Positions 31,825 through 43,879 of a DNA stretch of 64,000 bases are shown piece after piece (position 1 is the first letter of the stretch; every line of letters begins with the position of its first letter). The DNA lies in contig JAGTWJ010000019.1 of NCBI GenBank assembly GCA_020064725.1, positions 868,001 to 932,000 of the forward strand, in the 5' to 3' direction. Origin of the DNA: Drechslerella dactyloides (taxonomy: Eukaryota; Ascomycota; Orbiliomycetes; Orbiliales; Orbiliaceae). Both the position numbers and the translations under genes were made by a program. The notes beneath the pieces are model-generated. The model saw only the letters and a program-made list of their open reading frames with translations, made no database searches and was not told the origin of the DNA.

Positions 31825-33774
31825 TCAATCCTGGATCTCCCCCGCGATACTCGTGACAAATTCCCGCGCTTCGTCTTTCGTACCCTCCGGATTTCCAAGC
31901 TGCCACTCCACCACCCGCTCCAGCGTCCCCTTCATCCACTTGCCCGGCTTGCGCTTCAAGACCGACGCCACTTCCGTACCCTGTACCCCACATTAGCGTT
32001 CCAATCCATCTACCTCCGAAGAGGACGTACAATGAAAACCATAACTCACCGACAGCAGCGGCTTCAAGTCCCACGCATCCGCGAGTCCCAGCTCCTCCAC
32101 CCGCCCTACAAACGCCATATACCGTGCTACGATAGCCTTCGTGTCTTCACTATCCACACCACCCTTCTCCACGATATCCAGCGCCAGCGCCGTGAACACC
32201 TGCAGCCGCCACTCGCTCCCCAGCTCTCGAATAAGGTGTCCGAGCTGCACCCGACTCATATCTGCCACGCCCGCTGCTGCTGCCCTCACAGCCTCCATAT
32301 TACCGAAACACCGCACTAGACTCTCGAAATCGCGGTTGCTAAGCTTCAGCCCGTCGCGCGCTCCGCTCGCCGCCACGGGCGTCACCCGCTTGCCGTCCTT
32401 GCCCATGATCCCCGCCCACGGCGTGCCCGCCGCGAACAGCCACGCAACATACCGCTCGCGCTCATCCTTTATCAGCTTCGCACACACCTTCTCTTCCAAC
32501 AGCCACCGCACAACCTCTATCGCGACGGGAAACCGCGCATCCTCTACTTTCCCAGCATATGCCTCCTTCCGCCCGTTCCCCGGCGCCTCGAAAATACAAT
32601 CGCCAAGCTTCAACCGTGCGATAATCGACAGCGCATCATACGCCCGCACACCCTTCACCATCTTCTCAATCTCGACACCAACGCGCTCCCGTGAGATCTT
32701 CAGCTTCAACGCCTCCTTGATATCGGGATCCATCATCGCGGCTTCCACGTCCGGTAGTATCGTAAAGTTGAGGCGCGCAGCGAACCGGATCAGCCGCAGG
32801 ACGCGCAGCGGGTCGTCTTTGAAGGTCTCGTAGGGGGCGAGCGGGGTGCGGATTACCCGGTCGTAAAGGTCTTGCAGGCCGCGGGAGGTGAAGTCTTCGA
32901 TTTGCTGTGTCATTAGGTTGTAGAAGAGGGCGTTGACGCAGGCGTCGCGACGGAGGGCGTCTTCGGTTGGCGTGCCGAATTTCTACCATCACTCGATATG
33001 CCTCCCGTTAGCCACTTTTTCCACCATCTGTCTGAGCGTATGCGTAGTGCCTGGATGTGGAATGTAATGGTATTACACCGGTGGTGTGGTGTCGGGTTAC
33101 GTGTAGGTGTGATGTACCATTTGTGGGATCCTGCTCTCTTCGCTATACGTCTCGCTCCGTAAATTTACAAAGTCGATATCCAAACCGAGCAACTTTGTCG
33201 TGGCCGTCTCCAGATGCTTCGACTTGTCCGGGTTACTCTCAATCTTATGCACGGACCGCGCGCCGCCGCCAAACTGCTCCGAATGCGCATTGATATACGC
33301 GGATAGATGGCCCGCGAACTCGTAGCCTGTCATATTGTTGATTCCAATGTCGATGTCGTTGCTGTCGCCCGCGAGCAGCTTGTCGCGGACCCAGCCGCCT
33401 GTTATGCGGAGGACGGTTGGCGTTGACGGCTTGACAGTTTCGTCAATGGAAGCCGCGACGCTGACGAGGATATCGCGGATCTTGTGCTCGGTGTCCGTTA
33501 GTGTGATGTGCGGCGTGGGGTGTTCCGCCGCTTTAGCTGTCGTGCTTGAATCGGCCATTGTAGAGGAGAAGCGAGAGCCGTGCGAGAGAGAAAGGAGGAG
33601 CGCGCGACAGTGCGAGTGTAATATGCTGCGGGAGAGAGGAGTGGCAGCGGTTCGCGGCGGGGTGTATATGTATCTGCGTCTCTGGTGGTGGGGTGCCGGT
33701 GAGTCAGAGGCGGAGGCCTGTCGCTGCAGGAGAGAGAGTCGCAGCCGGCGGGAAGGAGTGCAGCGGCGGATCAT
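31825..33774 (-). CDS. cca1: CCA-adding tRNA nucleotidyltransferase, dual start
   Basis: Adds CCA to tRNA 3' ends in nucleus/cytosol and mitochondria. Exons 33118-33774, 32050-32982 and 31825-31980 give 581 aa. Class II motifs are present: RITGGWVRDKLLAGDSNDID with the metal-binding DxD, TEDALRRDACVNALFYNL, the flexible region LQDLYDRVIRTPLAPYETF, and DDPLRVLRLIRFAARLNF. The first ATG (33774) begins a 72-residue Arg/Ser-rich extension that looks like a mitochondrial presequence. A second in-frame ATG at 33558 (MADSSTTAKA) starts just before the conserved domain. Yeast CCA1 makes mitochondrial and nucleocytosolic forms from alternative starts in the same way, so the layout here predicts the same (inference). 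All catalytic motifs are intact. Confidence 0.94.
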
Positions 33775-35837
33775 TCGAGGGAGGGTGTCTGTATGTTGGA
33801 GATATCGTACAATCGGTTGTTCGGTTGCTGTTCACGGGCGTTGGGGGTGTGTCATGCCGTGGGGTGCGGCGCGAGGTTGAAGGTGGGATGAGGTTTGTGC
33901 ATGGTAGCACAGGCGACAACACGGCGGATTGTGCCATTCCGAAACGGGCAGTCTGCCGCTAGTCGTCCGGCGACAGTCGTGGTGGTCGATGCGGATAGAA
34001 GGATCATGGGGTTTGATGTGTGAGAAACCATCTCGCAGTGGTGGTGACGTTCTATATAGCTGGTCAATCAATTTTATATTTGATATGATAAGTCAGTTCT
34101 CGTCCTCATACGTCGAGAATTATCGAATTTGATACTGATCCTCTGTACAAGTCGCGAGACTAGTTTAGTCCGGATGTAGCATATTGATTCTGTTGTAAAG
34201 TCGGACTAGCTGACTTGTAAGCTTGGTGTCGATGTAATCTGAGCCTGACTCTTAGATCTCTGCGCCTTCTTTCAACCCTGCTTTCTTCTGTAGTTTTAAA
34301 CTAAAAATCATAAATTTCGGAACTGGAATCTCAATAGGGATTTGATATAATCCATAGCGTTTTGTTATATACAATGTGTATAGATCTGAGGCCTGCTACT
34401 CAGTTGTACCGTCTATATACCCGACATCCATCTTCAATATACGTGAATGAAATGTAATCCGTGTCAACATTCGTAGAGCGACCCTGAACCAATCTTTTAG
34501 GACGATCACAAGCACAGATCAAGACTGACTTTCCATATTCTTGACCGATGATGTGCTTCTGAGATCTGATCTCCATATCCCAAGCTATCACTAAGGCTGA
34601 TATCTTTCCCAAAGGTAGTAGATCTTCCGCCTATGATAATTGTGCGATCACTGCTGAATTCGCGGGGGTCATCGTGATGTGCATATCATGCTAAAAGGCG
34701 CCTATAAACTGATTCCACAGACCAAACTCTCCGATATTCACCCATAAACCGGAATCGCCATTGTGAATGTCTCCAAATCTTTTGATATTTCGCAGAAAAG
34801 AATGGATAAATCTAGTCTGCTGCTATAAAATGGAGGGCAGCCTGCCATCTAGCTTGCCTTGATCACATTCTCCCCTGTCCTCGAAGTTATCACTATCCAC
34901 CGTCGATTCCGAAACACACAGCGGAAATGTGCCCGCCTGTTCGGTACGCAGCGGCGTCAAATACTTCATTATCGTAGTTCGAGAAAGGTGGGTTTTATAA
35001 GGTCTCCCACTTAGTTAGCGGCCCCCATGGTAACTGCATGGGACAGTCGTGGCGTCAGCGTAGAGAGCTACGTATCGCACGGCTGTTTTGGCTTAAAATC
35101 AATGATGACAATATGCGTGTTATCCGGCGGAGACTGCGGCCTTGATCGTAGTCCTTGATGAGCACACATTTTAGTGCAAGTCTGGGAACGCCAACACCAT
35201 TTTTAAATTTTTTGTCAGGAACCAGTCAGCTTTTCTTCCCATTTTCATGTGCATATGGATTCAAGATTTTTGTCTCTGATCGGAGGGTGGGACTTCTTCT
35301 CCTCGGGATTACTTACCTTTGTGTCATGATGTGTTTAATCAGCTCGAAGGGCTGCTAGCCCGGCAGTTTAAATACCTTTCCGGGGGGCAGGGCTTTACTC
35401 ATTACTTATGGAATTGAGCGCTGCTTATCTGGCCTGATAGACTGTCGCTTACCGGCTATGAAAATGGGCTCGTGTATTTTATGTTGAGGCAAAATGCACT
35501 ATTTTAATCACGATACATAGTATATACTACATAAAATTTATGTTCACGTGGCAACAGTATCGTAATTTTCTGTGTCTTTTTCGCTGTGATCGAACAATTC
35601 AATTAATCGAGATACGTGTATACGAGGTTTGTATATATGCATATCGCAGCAGATACCGCCGGCCGTAGCATGTGAAGGGGGGTGTCGTGACAATATTTGC
35701 TCGGTGGAGCGTTGGATGAAAGTTGAGGTGGTACAAGTATCTACTTACAGTAGTCATAAACCATACTTATAGCTTCTTATATCATCACCGTCGGACGGGG
35801 TGAGAAACTGTCTCAGCATATTCACTGTAGGGGCAAT
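33775..35837. other. 2 kb intergenic between CCA1 and an orphan gene
   Basis: The CCA1 promoter is at the left and the orphan gene promoter at the right. The middle (34.1-35.7 kb) is AT-rich. No frame above 80 codons shows a domain, and no RNA gene was recognised. Confidence 0.45.
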
Positions 35838-36680
35838 ATGAGCGGTACCTCGATGCTAGACTATATTCAGAGAACCCGCAAGACAGCGACCATATTGCCT
35901 GTCACCATCAAAGAAGTCCCAGAAACTACTTACACATCTAGTTCTCACCTTTTGGGACACATCCAGTCAACTTGCTATCTCGTCATCTTGTCATTCGCAA
36001 TGGGCCGAGTTCGCTCTGACAAGGCTAGAAACTGCACGTCTTCTCCTAACTCGAAGAGGATCAAGAAGAGACGCAGAGAAGCTCTGACCGAAACCTCCTC
36101 TGCTACACCCAGCGATTGCCCAAACCTAGTTCTCGTGGGGTTTCAGGACCGCTTGCACTTCCAGACCCTCTACAAGCTATTACAACGACATGGGATCAAA
36201 GATCACGGAGAGATGACCCGACGGATGCAAGAGCAGTGGGGGTCGTGCTCTAGGTACACGAACAAGCTCAATAAGTATTGGTGGAACCTGCAGAGCGAGC
36301 AAAAAGTAAGCTTCTTGCAACATATACGAATATGATTGAGACTCAATCTTGGAGGCCACGGTTTGACTTGCATCCAGAAGCACTTCGCGATGTTGAAAAA
36401 AGAAGCACGCAAAAATCGAAAGACGGAGAAGAAAGCCGAGACCAGCCATGTTGCAACCGCTAGCGAGGACGACATCCACGAGGAGAAAATTGCAGCAGAG
36501 CTAGCTGGTAATGTCAAGGCCAGCACCAGAACAGAGGAAATAAAATCAACAAAGTCCACAAATAAATCGACGTTCAAGTTCAAGAAGAACAAGGCCAAAC
36601 TCTCTGATCTGTGTACTTCAAAGCTTCCTGCAGCACAGCAAGCGAGGAAGATCCTGGGACATTCGAAGAGGATGAAATGA
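35838..36680 (+). CDS. Orphan basic, probably nuclear protein
   Basis: Exons 35838-36305 and 36378-36680 are joined by a GTAAGC donor and a CCAG acceptor, in phase, giving 256 aa. I do not recognise the family. A second in-frame ATG at 36000 (MGRVRSDKARN) may be the real start, because the residues before it look unlike the rest; it would give 202 aa. The protein has a bipartite-like basic cluster KRIKKRRREA. A helical segment rich in aromatic residues (RLHFQTLYKLLQRHGIKDHG) is followed by GEMTRRMQEQWGSCSRYTNK, reminiscent of a Myb/SANT-like or DNA-binding helix but not diagnostic. A lysine-rich tail follows. It sits alone in gene-poor DNA, so it may be lineage-specific. Confidence 0.55.
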
Positions 36681-37731
36681 AAACGAGAAGAACACGAGGG
36701 CGGGTCTGCACTTATTGATCTTGGAAGCAAGGACCGAACAGCCACGAAGGACGCCGGAGGCAGCTGGACGTCTGACGAAGATTTTAGAGAATAATTAATA
36801 TATTATGTGAAGAGGAGAGAGAGAGTGCCTACTGGCTAATAGATCTGAGCTTCATTGCTGTATATTTAAGGGCTTGAAGCATACCATCATCTGTCCTTGA
36901 GATTCGAACTTGAAGATAAGAATCAGTTTAGACTTGAAATTGCGAATCCCCAAGTCTTCATCGAAGATTATTCCCGCTCAAGGTTGACCGCCATACCTAC
37001 GAGCCGAAACTACCTCTGCCAGCTGGCACCAAAGCAGCAAAGCCGGCAACTAAAGAGAAAGAACAAAGCAGAGTAGTCAGACTCAAAAGGCAAAGAAGGT
37101 TGGCTCATAGGAAACTACCGAGGGGACGGATATCTGTTACTCGAGCGGGGAGAAAATGGAATTTTGAGCTGGAGTCCTGATTTGTAACGATTGTGCAGTT
37201 CTATCTTTATTGCATATTGTTCCTTGTCTGTTGATACGAGTAAAACTATATGAGATTCCCTGGTCTAACATATTCTCCATTTTCTGAATCACTTCAGACG
37301 TACTCTCGAGAGCTCTCTCATCCCTCCTGAAGCGCCCTGCTCAATACTGGATCTCAAGCTCGTGCACCTCGACGAGTGCGTTGCGTGTTGGAATGTGGAG
37401 CCGGGGTGGGCCTGTTCAGGCCAGCTGCCAGCTGCTGTCCTCACTAACTCAGCCGCGCGACATCACCACACTATCTGCAACCACAGTAGCTACATCACCT
37501 GCATCCTGAACCGACCGACGAGAATGAGGCCCTTGCCAGGAGCCTAACTAATGTCGCCCATACGCCTACTACACCGGACCGGAGAAGCTGGATGAGCGAC
37601 ATCGCATTACATACTCTCTACACCATAAACCGCCTCAGTCGATCACAATAAGCCCGCCCGACGAGCTAGAGCCCGCTGCACTCTCCGTCCTATATCAGCT
37701 GCGCGTGCTCGCGCATACGCATACGCTAGCC
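36681..37731. other. 1 kb intergenic upstream of TRS85
   Basis: This holds the 3' flank of the orphan gene and the promoter of TRS85, which are in tandem on the plus strand. Nothing else was recognised. Confidence 0.45.
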
Positions 37732-40080
37732 ATGGCTCTCCCTCTAGAACCACCTCCCCGCGCCCGGTCGGTCATCGGCGCCTCCAAGGCATCCCCAATG
37801 TACAACCTCCGGTCGTCCATCGCTTCCACAGGCTCGACCACCTCGCTGGCCTCCCTGTTCGCCGGGACCGGCGCCAGCCTCCCCCGCGACATCGTCGATG
37901 ATATTAAATCGGTTATTCACCACGCCTTCGTGCCGCATATCGCCGTACATGTCTCCGACGACGTCAACAATATTATTCGCGAGAAGGGCCTGCCGGACCT
38001 CTACCAGTTGATTCGGCCGTACGGCGAGAAGGTGCAGGGACGGATAACAGCGCGGGATTCCCAGGGCAGCAGCGTGACGTTCGAGGACTTTGCAGTACGG
38101 TTTGTCCGGTTGCTGGATATAGCTCAGCGGCCGGATCGGAACAGCCGGGGCGCTGCTGGGAGCAACCTTCGCAACGGCGGACAGTGGGACGGCGCGAGCG
38201 CTGAGTCGATGAATTCCGAGGAGCTGCCGCTGGTCGACGAGCTGCTGGATCTGCACTTGAGCCACGCCGAAGAACTGATCGAAACGTCGCTGGCGACGGA
38301 AACGGAGAGCCATACGGGGCAGGCGTTCTATCTGTTATATCTAAGGAAGCTGCTGTCCGGGTTCCCGGTGACGTCGCATGAAACATTCTCACATCCTGTC
38401 GCATGCTTGATTGCGATATCGTCGCGAAACCCAAACCCGATAGATACCCTCCGGCAACTTTATAAGAGCGGTGCGGAGCTGGAGGTCCCGGGGTATGTGA
38501 ATAAGGAGTACTTACGGTATTACGTACTGGTGCACGATGAGGACAAGGATGACATCCAGAAGTTGGTACCTCCCAGGACGAACCGGACGGTTGGTGTGCG
38601 ATTGGACTGCTTCGGCTGACATTCTTAGGTCGACAGCGCTGTTTGAACAAATGAAGCGACACTTCGGATTGCATTGCCACCTCCTGCGGATACGATCTGC
38701 TATGTGCATCGTATCGGACGAAGACTCAGTCCCGTTGGCGAAGAGCCAGTGGCTACCAGCTTCCGAGGAGCTTGCAGAGCTGCATAGCCGACAGGGTAGG
38801 GTGTCATCTTAAGTCTACACTAGGTACTCGAAGCTAACCGGCCTTTCTAGAAGACGAGATAGAAAGCGACTCCTCGAGTAGATTTATACACAGCTCGGAC
38901 GAATCGGCGATAAAAACCATGATTCGTGAGATGGTCGCACAGAGCATAATACCCTTCATGGAACGCAATATCGCCAGCTGGAACGACCAGATCCTGTCCC
39001 GGCGGAAAGGCATCGGCGGCCGGATGTTATCCTTCTCCCGCCGATTCCTAGGCTCTACGGCGACTAGATCGGCGACAAGCTCGACCACGGCAAGCAACTT
39101 TGATCCGGCGACGAACTCGTACGACCCAATGACCCCGGAGGCGCAGATGCGCAAACTGGCAGACTGGGCATTCATGTTGCGTGACTGGAAACTAGCTTAC
39201 GATGTTTACAATACCATTCGCACGGACTTTAACAACGATAAGGCGTGGTTACATGTCGCTGGTGCGCAGGTGTGTAAACAGATCTCCTGTCGTCTTACTA
39301 TATATACCCCGTGGTTATACGAAATACTGACCGTGACCGCTGTAGGAAATGACTGTGATATCGTTGCTTCTAACCGGGCAGGCGATCACACCAAAGCTCA
39401 GGACGGACACGATAGATGTCTACTTGGACGCCGCCTGTTATTCCTACGTCACGCGCTTCCGCGCATTCTACGCTGCTCTTCGCTGCCTCCTCGTTACAGT
39501 CGAGCTCCTCCGCCTCGCCGGCGGCAGTTCCGCAGAATTAGCGGCAAAATGGGCAATAAAAGCGTTAGATCTGAACATCCGCCCGACAGTCGGTCGGGCA
39601 CTGATATCCCAGCGCGTCGGAGACTGTTACGCTGTTCGTCAGGGGGCCGGTAGCGGTGGCTGGGGCGGCAGGCGGAGAAAAGCGGCAATGTGGCACGTGC
39701 TTGCTGCAGATACCTGGATCCAGCTCGGAAAATACGCGCAGGCGCGGCACTGCATCGATGTTGCGATGCCGCGGTACGTTGAAACGGAGTTTGTGTATAT
39801 CAGGCGGTTTCTAGACCAGTTGAAGTTGGATTCCGGGCATGTGAACCTCCTCGACTTGGGGAGTCTGAATATCGGTGATAGTTTGGAGGAAAATAGCGCG
39901 AATAATGATGGTGCTGGCGGCGACGAGGAGAAGATGGATATTGCAGAGGCGCTCGTGGAGGAGGCGGAGAAGCCGCGGTTCGATGGTAAGAGGAGGAGTA
40001 TCTTGATACCGCAGACGGCGAATGGGGATGCGCCCGGGATGATGACCATGGAGGCGAATTTTGATGATAGACCTCTGTGA
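37732..40080 (+). CDS. trs85: TRAPPIII complex subunit Trs85 (TRAPPC8)
   Basis: Trs85 directs the TRAPP tether/Rab-GEF to autophagy and Golgi membranes as part of TRAPPIII, activating Ypt1/Rab1. Exons are 37732-38561, 38629-38795, 38851-39269 and 39346-40080, giving 716 aa, close to the yeast length. Characteristic stretches are KSTALFEQMKRHFGLHCHLL (formed only after splicing with a GTTGGT donor), YDPMTPEAQMRKLADWAFML and RDWKLAYDVYNTIRTDFNND, then EMTVISLLLTGQ. The C-terminal half is TPR-like. The start MALPLEPPPRARSV at 37732 is the first ATG of the frame. The acidic tail is low complexity. No disruption is seen. Confidence 0.9.
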
Positions 40081-40893
40081 GGTAGCGGATAGGATGCTTG
40101 CTATAGAATTGGTTTTCATTGCGTGTGAGCGTAGATGGTCGTAGGGTGGCTGTATGTATATAGGAATATTGGAAGGTTTTACAGCAGTAGATTTAGCCGT
40201 ACAATATTGTATCACCGTAATGTCCAATCCGATCATGATATCAATCTAAACGATCGAGCTATACCAACTTGAGTTGATGCGCCACGTTATAGATGTTACT
40301 TCGCTATGACCACCATGACAGCCTTCCGTTTCTATTCGGTCAAGGCATAATATATTGATGGATGTGGGGCCAACTGCCCCACAACTAACTGATGCAGGTC
40401 CACTACGCGCGGAGTGGCACTAATTTGAGATAGGCCCGGTCTTGTGATAGGACTGATTGCAACAGCAAATGACACCTTACGTCAGGAAGACTATATAGCT
40501 GCAAGGCTCCCGGAAACTTAGAGCATTCATGGCTCTAGGCCTTGAATAGCTCTGAAGCTCTCTAACATAACATCGAGATATCGATACATCGATACATCCC
40601 GAATCGCAATATTGACGACTGACACTATCGAGACCCTTTGTACGCTTAACACATAACGACGCGTTCGATATTACAACTACTCCGAAGTTTCTCAGACAAC
40701 GTATACGACCGGATCTAAAATATACCGCTATACTCGAACCGGTCGAACAAATCTGTCACTGATTGTATTTTCTTTACAAATTACAATATTGGCATCCACG
40801 TTGGCTACCCTCCTCACTTCCCAGGCGGTCATCAGCGTAGCCTCCGACCTCTATCTCGCCAGAGTCCGCGCCAGAGTCCGCAAGTATCTCAGC
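40081..40893. other. Intergenic downstream of TRS85
   Basis: About 0.8 kb contains the TRS85 3' flank and the promoter of the next plus-strand gene. The reading frame of that gene extends upstream without an ATG for about 30 codons. No other feature is seen. Confidence 0.45.
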
Positions 40894-41444
40894 ATGTCGG
40901 AAACGCCACCAGCCAAAGGTATGCCTCTATCTTCTCAATGTGTAAAATAGTACCAACTGCATATTCATACCCAAGAATGTAACTGATAATTCTAATGTCC
41001 GACGCATCAGACCCAGCCCAGGCTGGCGCCGCTATCGCTATGATAAGCAAAGACGCACAAGCCCAACTGAAAACCCCGAGCGACGAAACCCCCATGCAAA
41101 CTGTTGTTGGCACCACCACACAAAAGGCATACGAAGAAATGGAACGTACAGCCCGCAAGGCCGCCGAATCGGAAGCGCAAGAACGGGGGTTCAACGAGGT
41201 TGAGACGAGGGAGCTTGTCCTGCAGAGTTTACTGAAGGCGCACCGCGCGCACTATGAAGCTGAGGCGCAGAATAACCTGGCTTCGAGGCTACAGAATAAG
41301 CAGAATATTGAGGACGAAGGGCAGCATGCGAAGGAGCATCCGGAGACTGCTGGGACGATTCCGCCAGCGGCAGCGCAGATGGTCTCGCCGCGGGCGCAGG
41401 CACCTATGGACTTTGACGATACGGATATGGATTTGGCATTTTAG
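40894..41444 (+). CDS. Small acidic hypothetical protein with two possible starts
   Basis: Exon 1 (40894-40918, MSETPPAK) joins exon 2 (41011-41444) through a GTATGC donor and GCATCAG acceptor, giving 152 aa. An alternative ATG at 40995 (MSDAS), inside the intron, is in the same frame and would give a near-identical product from unspliced RNA. The sequence is Ala/Glu/Gln-rich and helical (QKAYEEMERTARKAAESEAQ), with an acidic end. No family is recognised. It may be a small scaffold or intrinsically disordered protein. Confidence 0.6.
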
Positions 41445-41968
41445 ACGGGCTGTTTATAGCGTTTGAACTTATTGTCTTTCCAGCTTGATGTGTGAATATA
41501 ATCTTTGAGTTTTAATTGCGTTATACCATCCAGCTCTTCGAAATGTTCGCATCCAAGGAGATTCAATTCACGCCGTGAGGGTACATGTTGCGTTTTGGGT
41601 GTTGTCGATAGCTTCCTGTCGCACAAGCTGCTGTGACACACCCGAGTTGCTGTAATAAGTATTCAGTACTAGGCTCGCCTCGATGTCAGGTGCCGTAGTC
41701 CAGTAGGCTGGATAACATACTCTCAAAGCGTCTAGAACCATCAAGGTCGTCAAGTGTAAATTGAGGAGCTAGTAATCTATCCGACACTCTATCTGCAAGG
41801 TTGCAGTTGCGCATGTGAACTTGCGGTTTTGGGCGCGTTGTTTTGACGTCGTTTGCCCGCCGTCAACCAACTAAACCGCGACGACATCATAGACCAGAAC
41901 ATCTACCCAACTTTCAAATACTGGGTCTCTCCAGCGTACGCGTCGGCTGTCGCTTCACCTTGCGCGCG
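41445..41968. other. Intergenic upstream of CHM7
   Basis: 524 bases between two plus-strand genes contain the first gene's 3' flank and the CHM7 promoter. An ACGCGT hexamer lies about 30 bp upstream of the CHM7 ATG, but such sites occur elsewhere by chance. No gene is seen. Confidence 0.45.
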
Positions 41969-43560
41969 ATGGGAGAGCTACTGACATTCATCCTCGAGCA
42001 GGAGGATTTCCGCAAGTACGTACACCATCAGCTTCTGACATGCCGCGATACGATAACTAACACTCCTTATCTGATCAGAGCTCGCCTGCCGTCCCTCTAC
42101 TCGGATTTTACGCCCCTCCAAACCGTCAATCCGGACGGGTACACCGCCAACACCGCCGCTTGGAAAGCTGCACTCGCAAAAGCCAGTTATGCCGGCCTGA
42201 TACCCTTATCCTCGTCGGCATCCACGTCGCAGGACCGGTTGATACTGTCGATTACGCCGGCGCTGCTGCCGGCGCTGACGACACGGGAGTATGGTACGCC
42301 GATGGGTGTTGGCTGCGCGGTCAACGATGCCGTCGCGGCGGGCGAGATGATGCCGTTGAAGGTGTTTCTCTCGCAGGAGCAAAGTATATATTACAAGCGG
42401 TGGGTGGATCCGTGGAAAGTTATCAGCTGGGGGTTATCGCAGATTGGTGTTGGTGGCGGTAGCGGCGGCGGCGCTGCAAAGGCTAAGCTGGCGAATGGGG
42501 AGCTGGTTGTTGTGAAGAATGTGGAGGTATGTTTACGTATCGCTGGTATCTGTCTTTTGATTTGTTCTAGGTGGGGTATGGTGCTGATCGTGTGGTAGGA
42601 TGTGTCACGGCGGGTGGTAAAGGCGCTTGGGAGGTCGTCGGCGGAAATGGATCGTATCATGACGCTGGAGATGCTGGAGCACGGGATGGGTGATCTATTG
42701 CAGGCTGACGGTACACGATTGAGCGAGCGGGACGTCAAGGTCATCGTGAAGCATCTCACACGAGACCTCGGTGAAGCCAGGGTGGAGGGAAAGGTGCCGT
42801 CCCTTACAGAAACGTTATACCCCTCTTTTCAAAAGTACAGTGTGCTAATGAACACGGTATATAGACAATCAAATTTAAGTCACCAGGCGGAGCACTGTCA
42901 CCGATATCGCAATCGGATATCACCACCGCCCAGCTCAAGCACCTCATCTACACGCAACACCTGAAAACCGACGCCCTCTCCTCCAAGATCACCGCCCTGA
43001 ATACAAAAGCCCGCACCGCCGCAGCCGCAAACAACAAGATCACCGCGCTTTCCGCCCTCAAGAGTAAGAAGATGACCGAAGCACATCTGCAGAATATCCT
43101 GAACAATCTATCGTCGCTGGAAAGCGTCCTGTCGAAAATCGAGCAGGCGTCCGATAACGTCGCGCTGCTGGAGACGCTCGAGCAAGGGTCCAAGGTCCTC
43201 GCTAAACTGAACAAAGAGACCGGCGGCATCGAGCGCGTGGAGAAGGTGATGGACGAGCTGCAGGAGCGCATGGAGGAGACGGACGAGGTTACCAGGATCG
43301 TCGGTGAGCCCGGCAGCATCAAGATGGACGAGGTGGAAGACGACGTCCAAGAAGAGCTGGAGAAGCTGCTACAGGAGGAGAAGAAGCTCAAGGAGGAAGA
43401 AGAAGCGAAGGCATTGGCGGACAAGCTGAACGGGCTGACCGTTGCGGATGGACCGGTGGCAGAGAAGGGGCAGAACGTCGAAGGGCAGGCGAAGCGGGAG
43501 ATCGCCGACTTGAAAGAGGCAGACAAGAGACGAGACGTCGAAGAGCCGCTTCCTGCGTAA
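41969..43560 (+). CDS. chm7: ESCRT-III-like protein Chm7 (CHMP7), SNF7 family
   Basis: Chm7/CHMP7 recruits ESCRT-III to the nuclear envelope for pore surveillance and membrane sealing. Exons 41969-42015, 42079-42526, 42599-42793 and 42865-43560 give 461 aa, similar to human CHMP7. The N-terminal half (about residues 1-230) is the divergent winged-helix region (RLPSLYSDFTPLQTVNPDGY, FLSQEQSIYYKRWVDPWKVI). The C-terminal half is the SNF7 helical hairpin (HLKTDALSSKITALNTKART, MTEAHLQNILNNLSSLESVL). It ends in a long acidic coiled-coil (EELEKLLQEEKKLKEEEEAK). Each junction preserves frame. No breaks are seen. Confidence 0.88.
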
Positions 43561-43879
43561 ATACGTGGCGGAGGGTAGGAAGTCGATTATACAGCGTGAT
43601 TGGGAGTTTCAGCGGCGGGCATGGGGCGTTAGTTTAGATTGATACCGTCACATATTTTGGCTCTGGTGGAAGCAAGTCTCAGCTAGGATCTGGATATATC
43701 GAGCATGCATATATACATTAATTGGTGCTGGTCAGGATAATATAATACTACTATACAATACACGCCAAACGCCATACCCGGCTCTCAAGACTTCAAGCTG
43801 ATAAAACATACGCTAAAGACTACACAGATACAGACTCCAAGCGATATCACGCTGCACGGCTTGCTGTATATAATATCTT
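43561..43879. other. Convergent 3' region of CHM7 and RAD18
   Basis: 319 bases between two facing stop codons. AT-rich, with no gene. It probably holds both polyadenylation regions. Confidence 0.55.
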
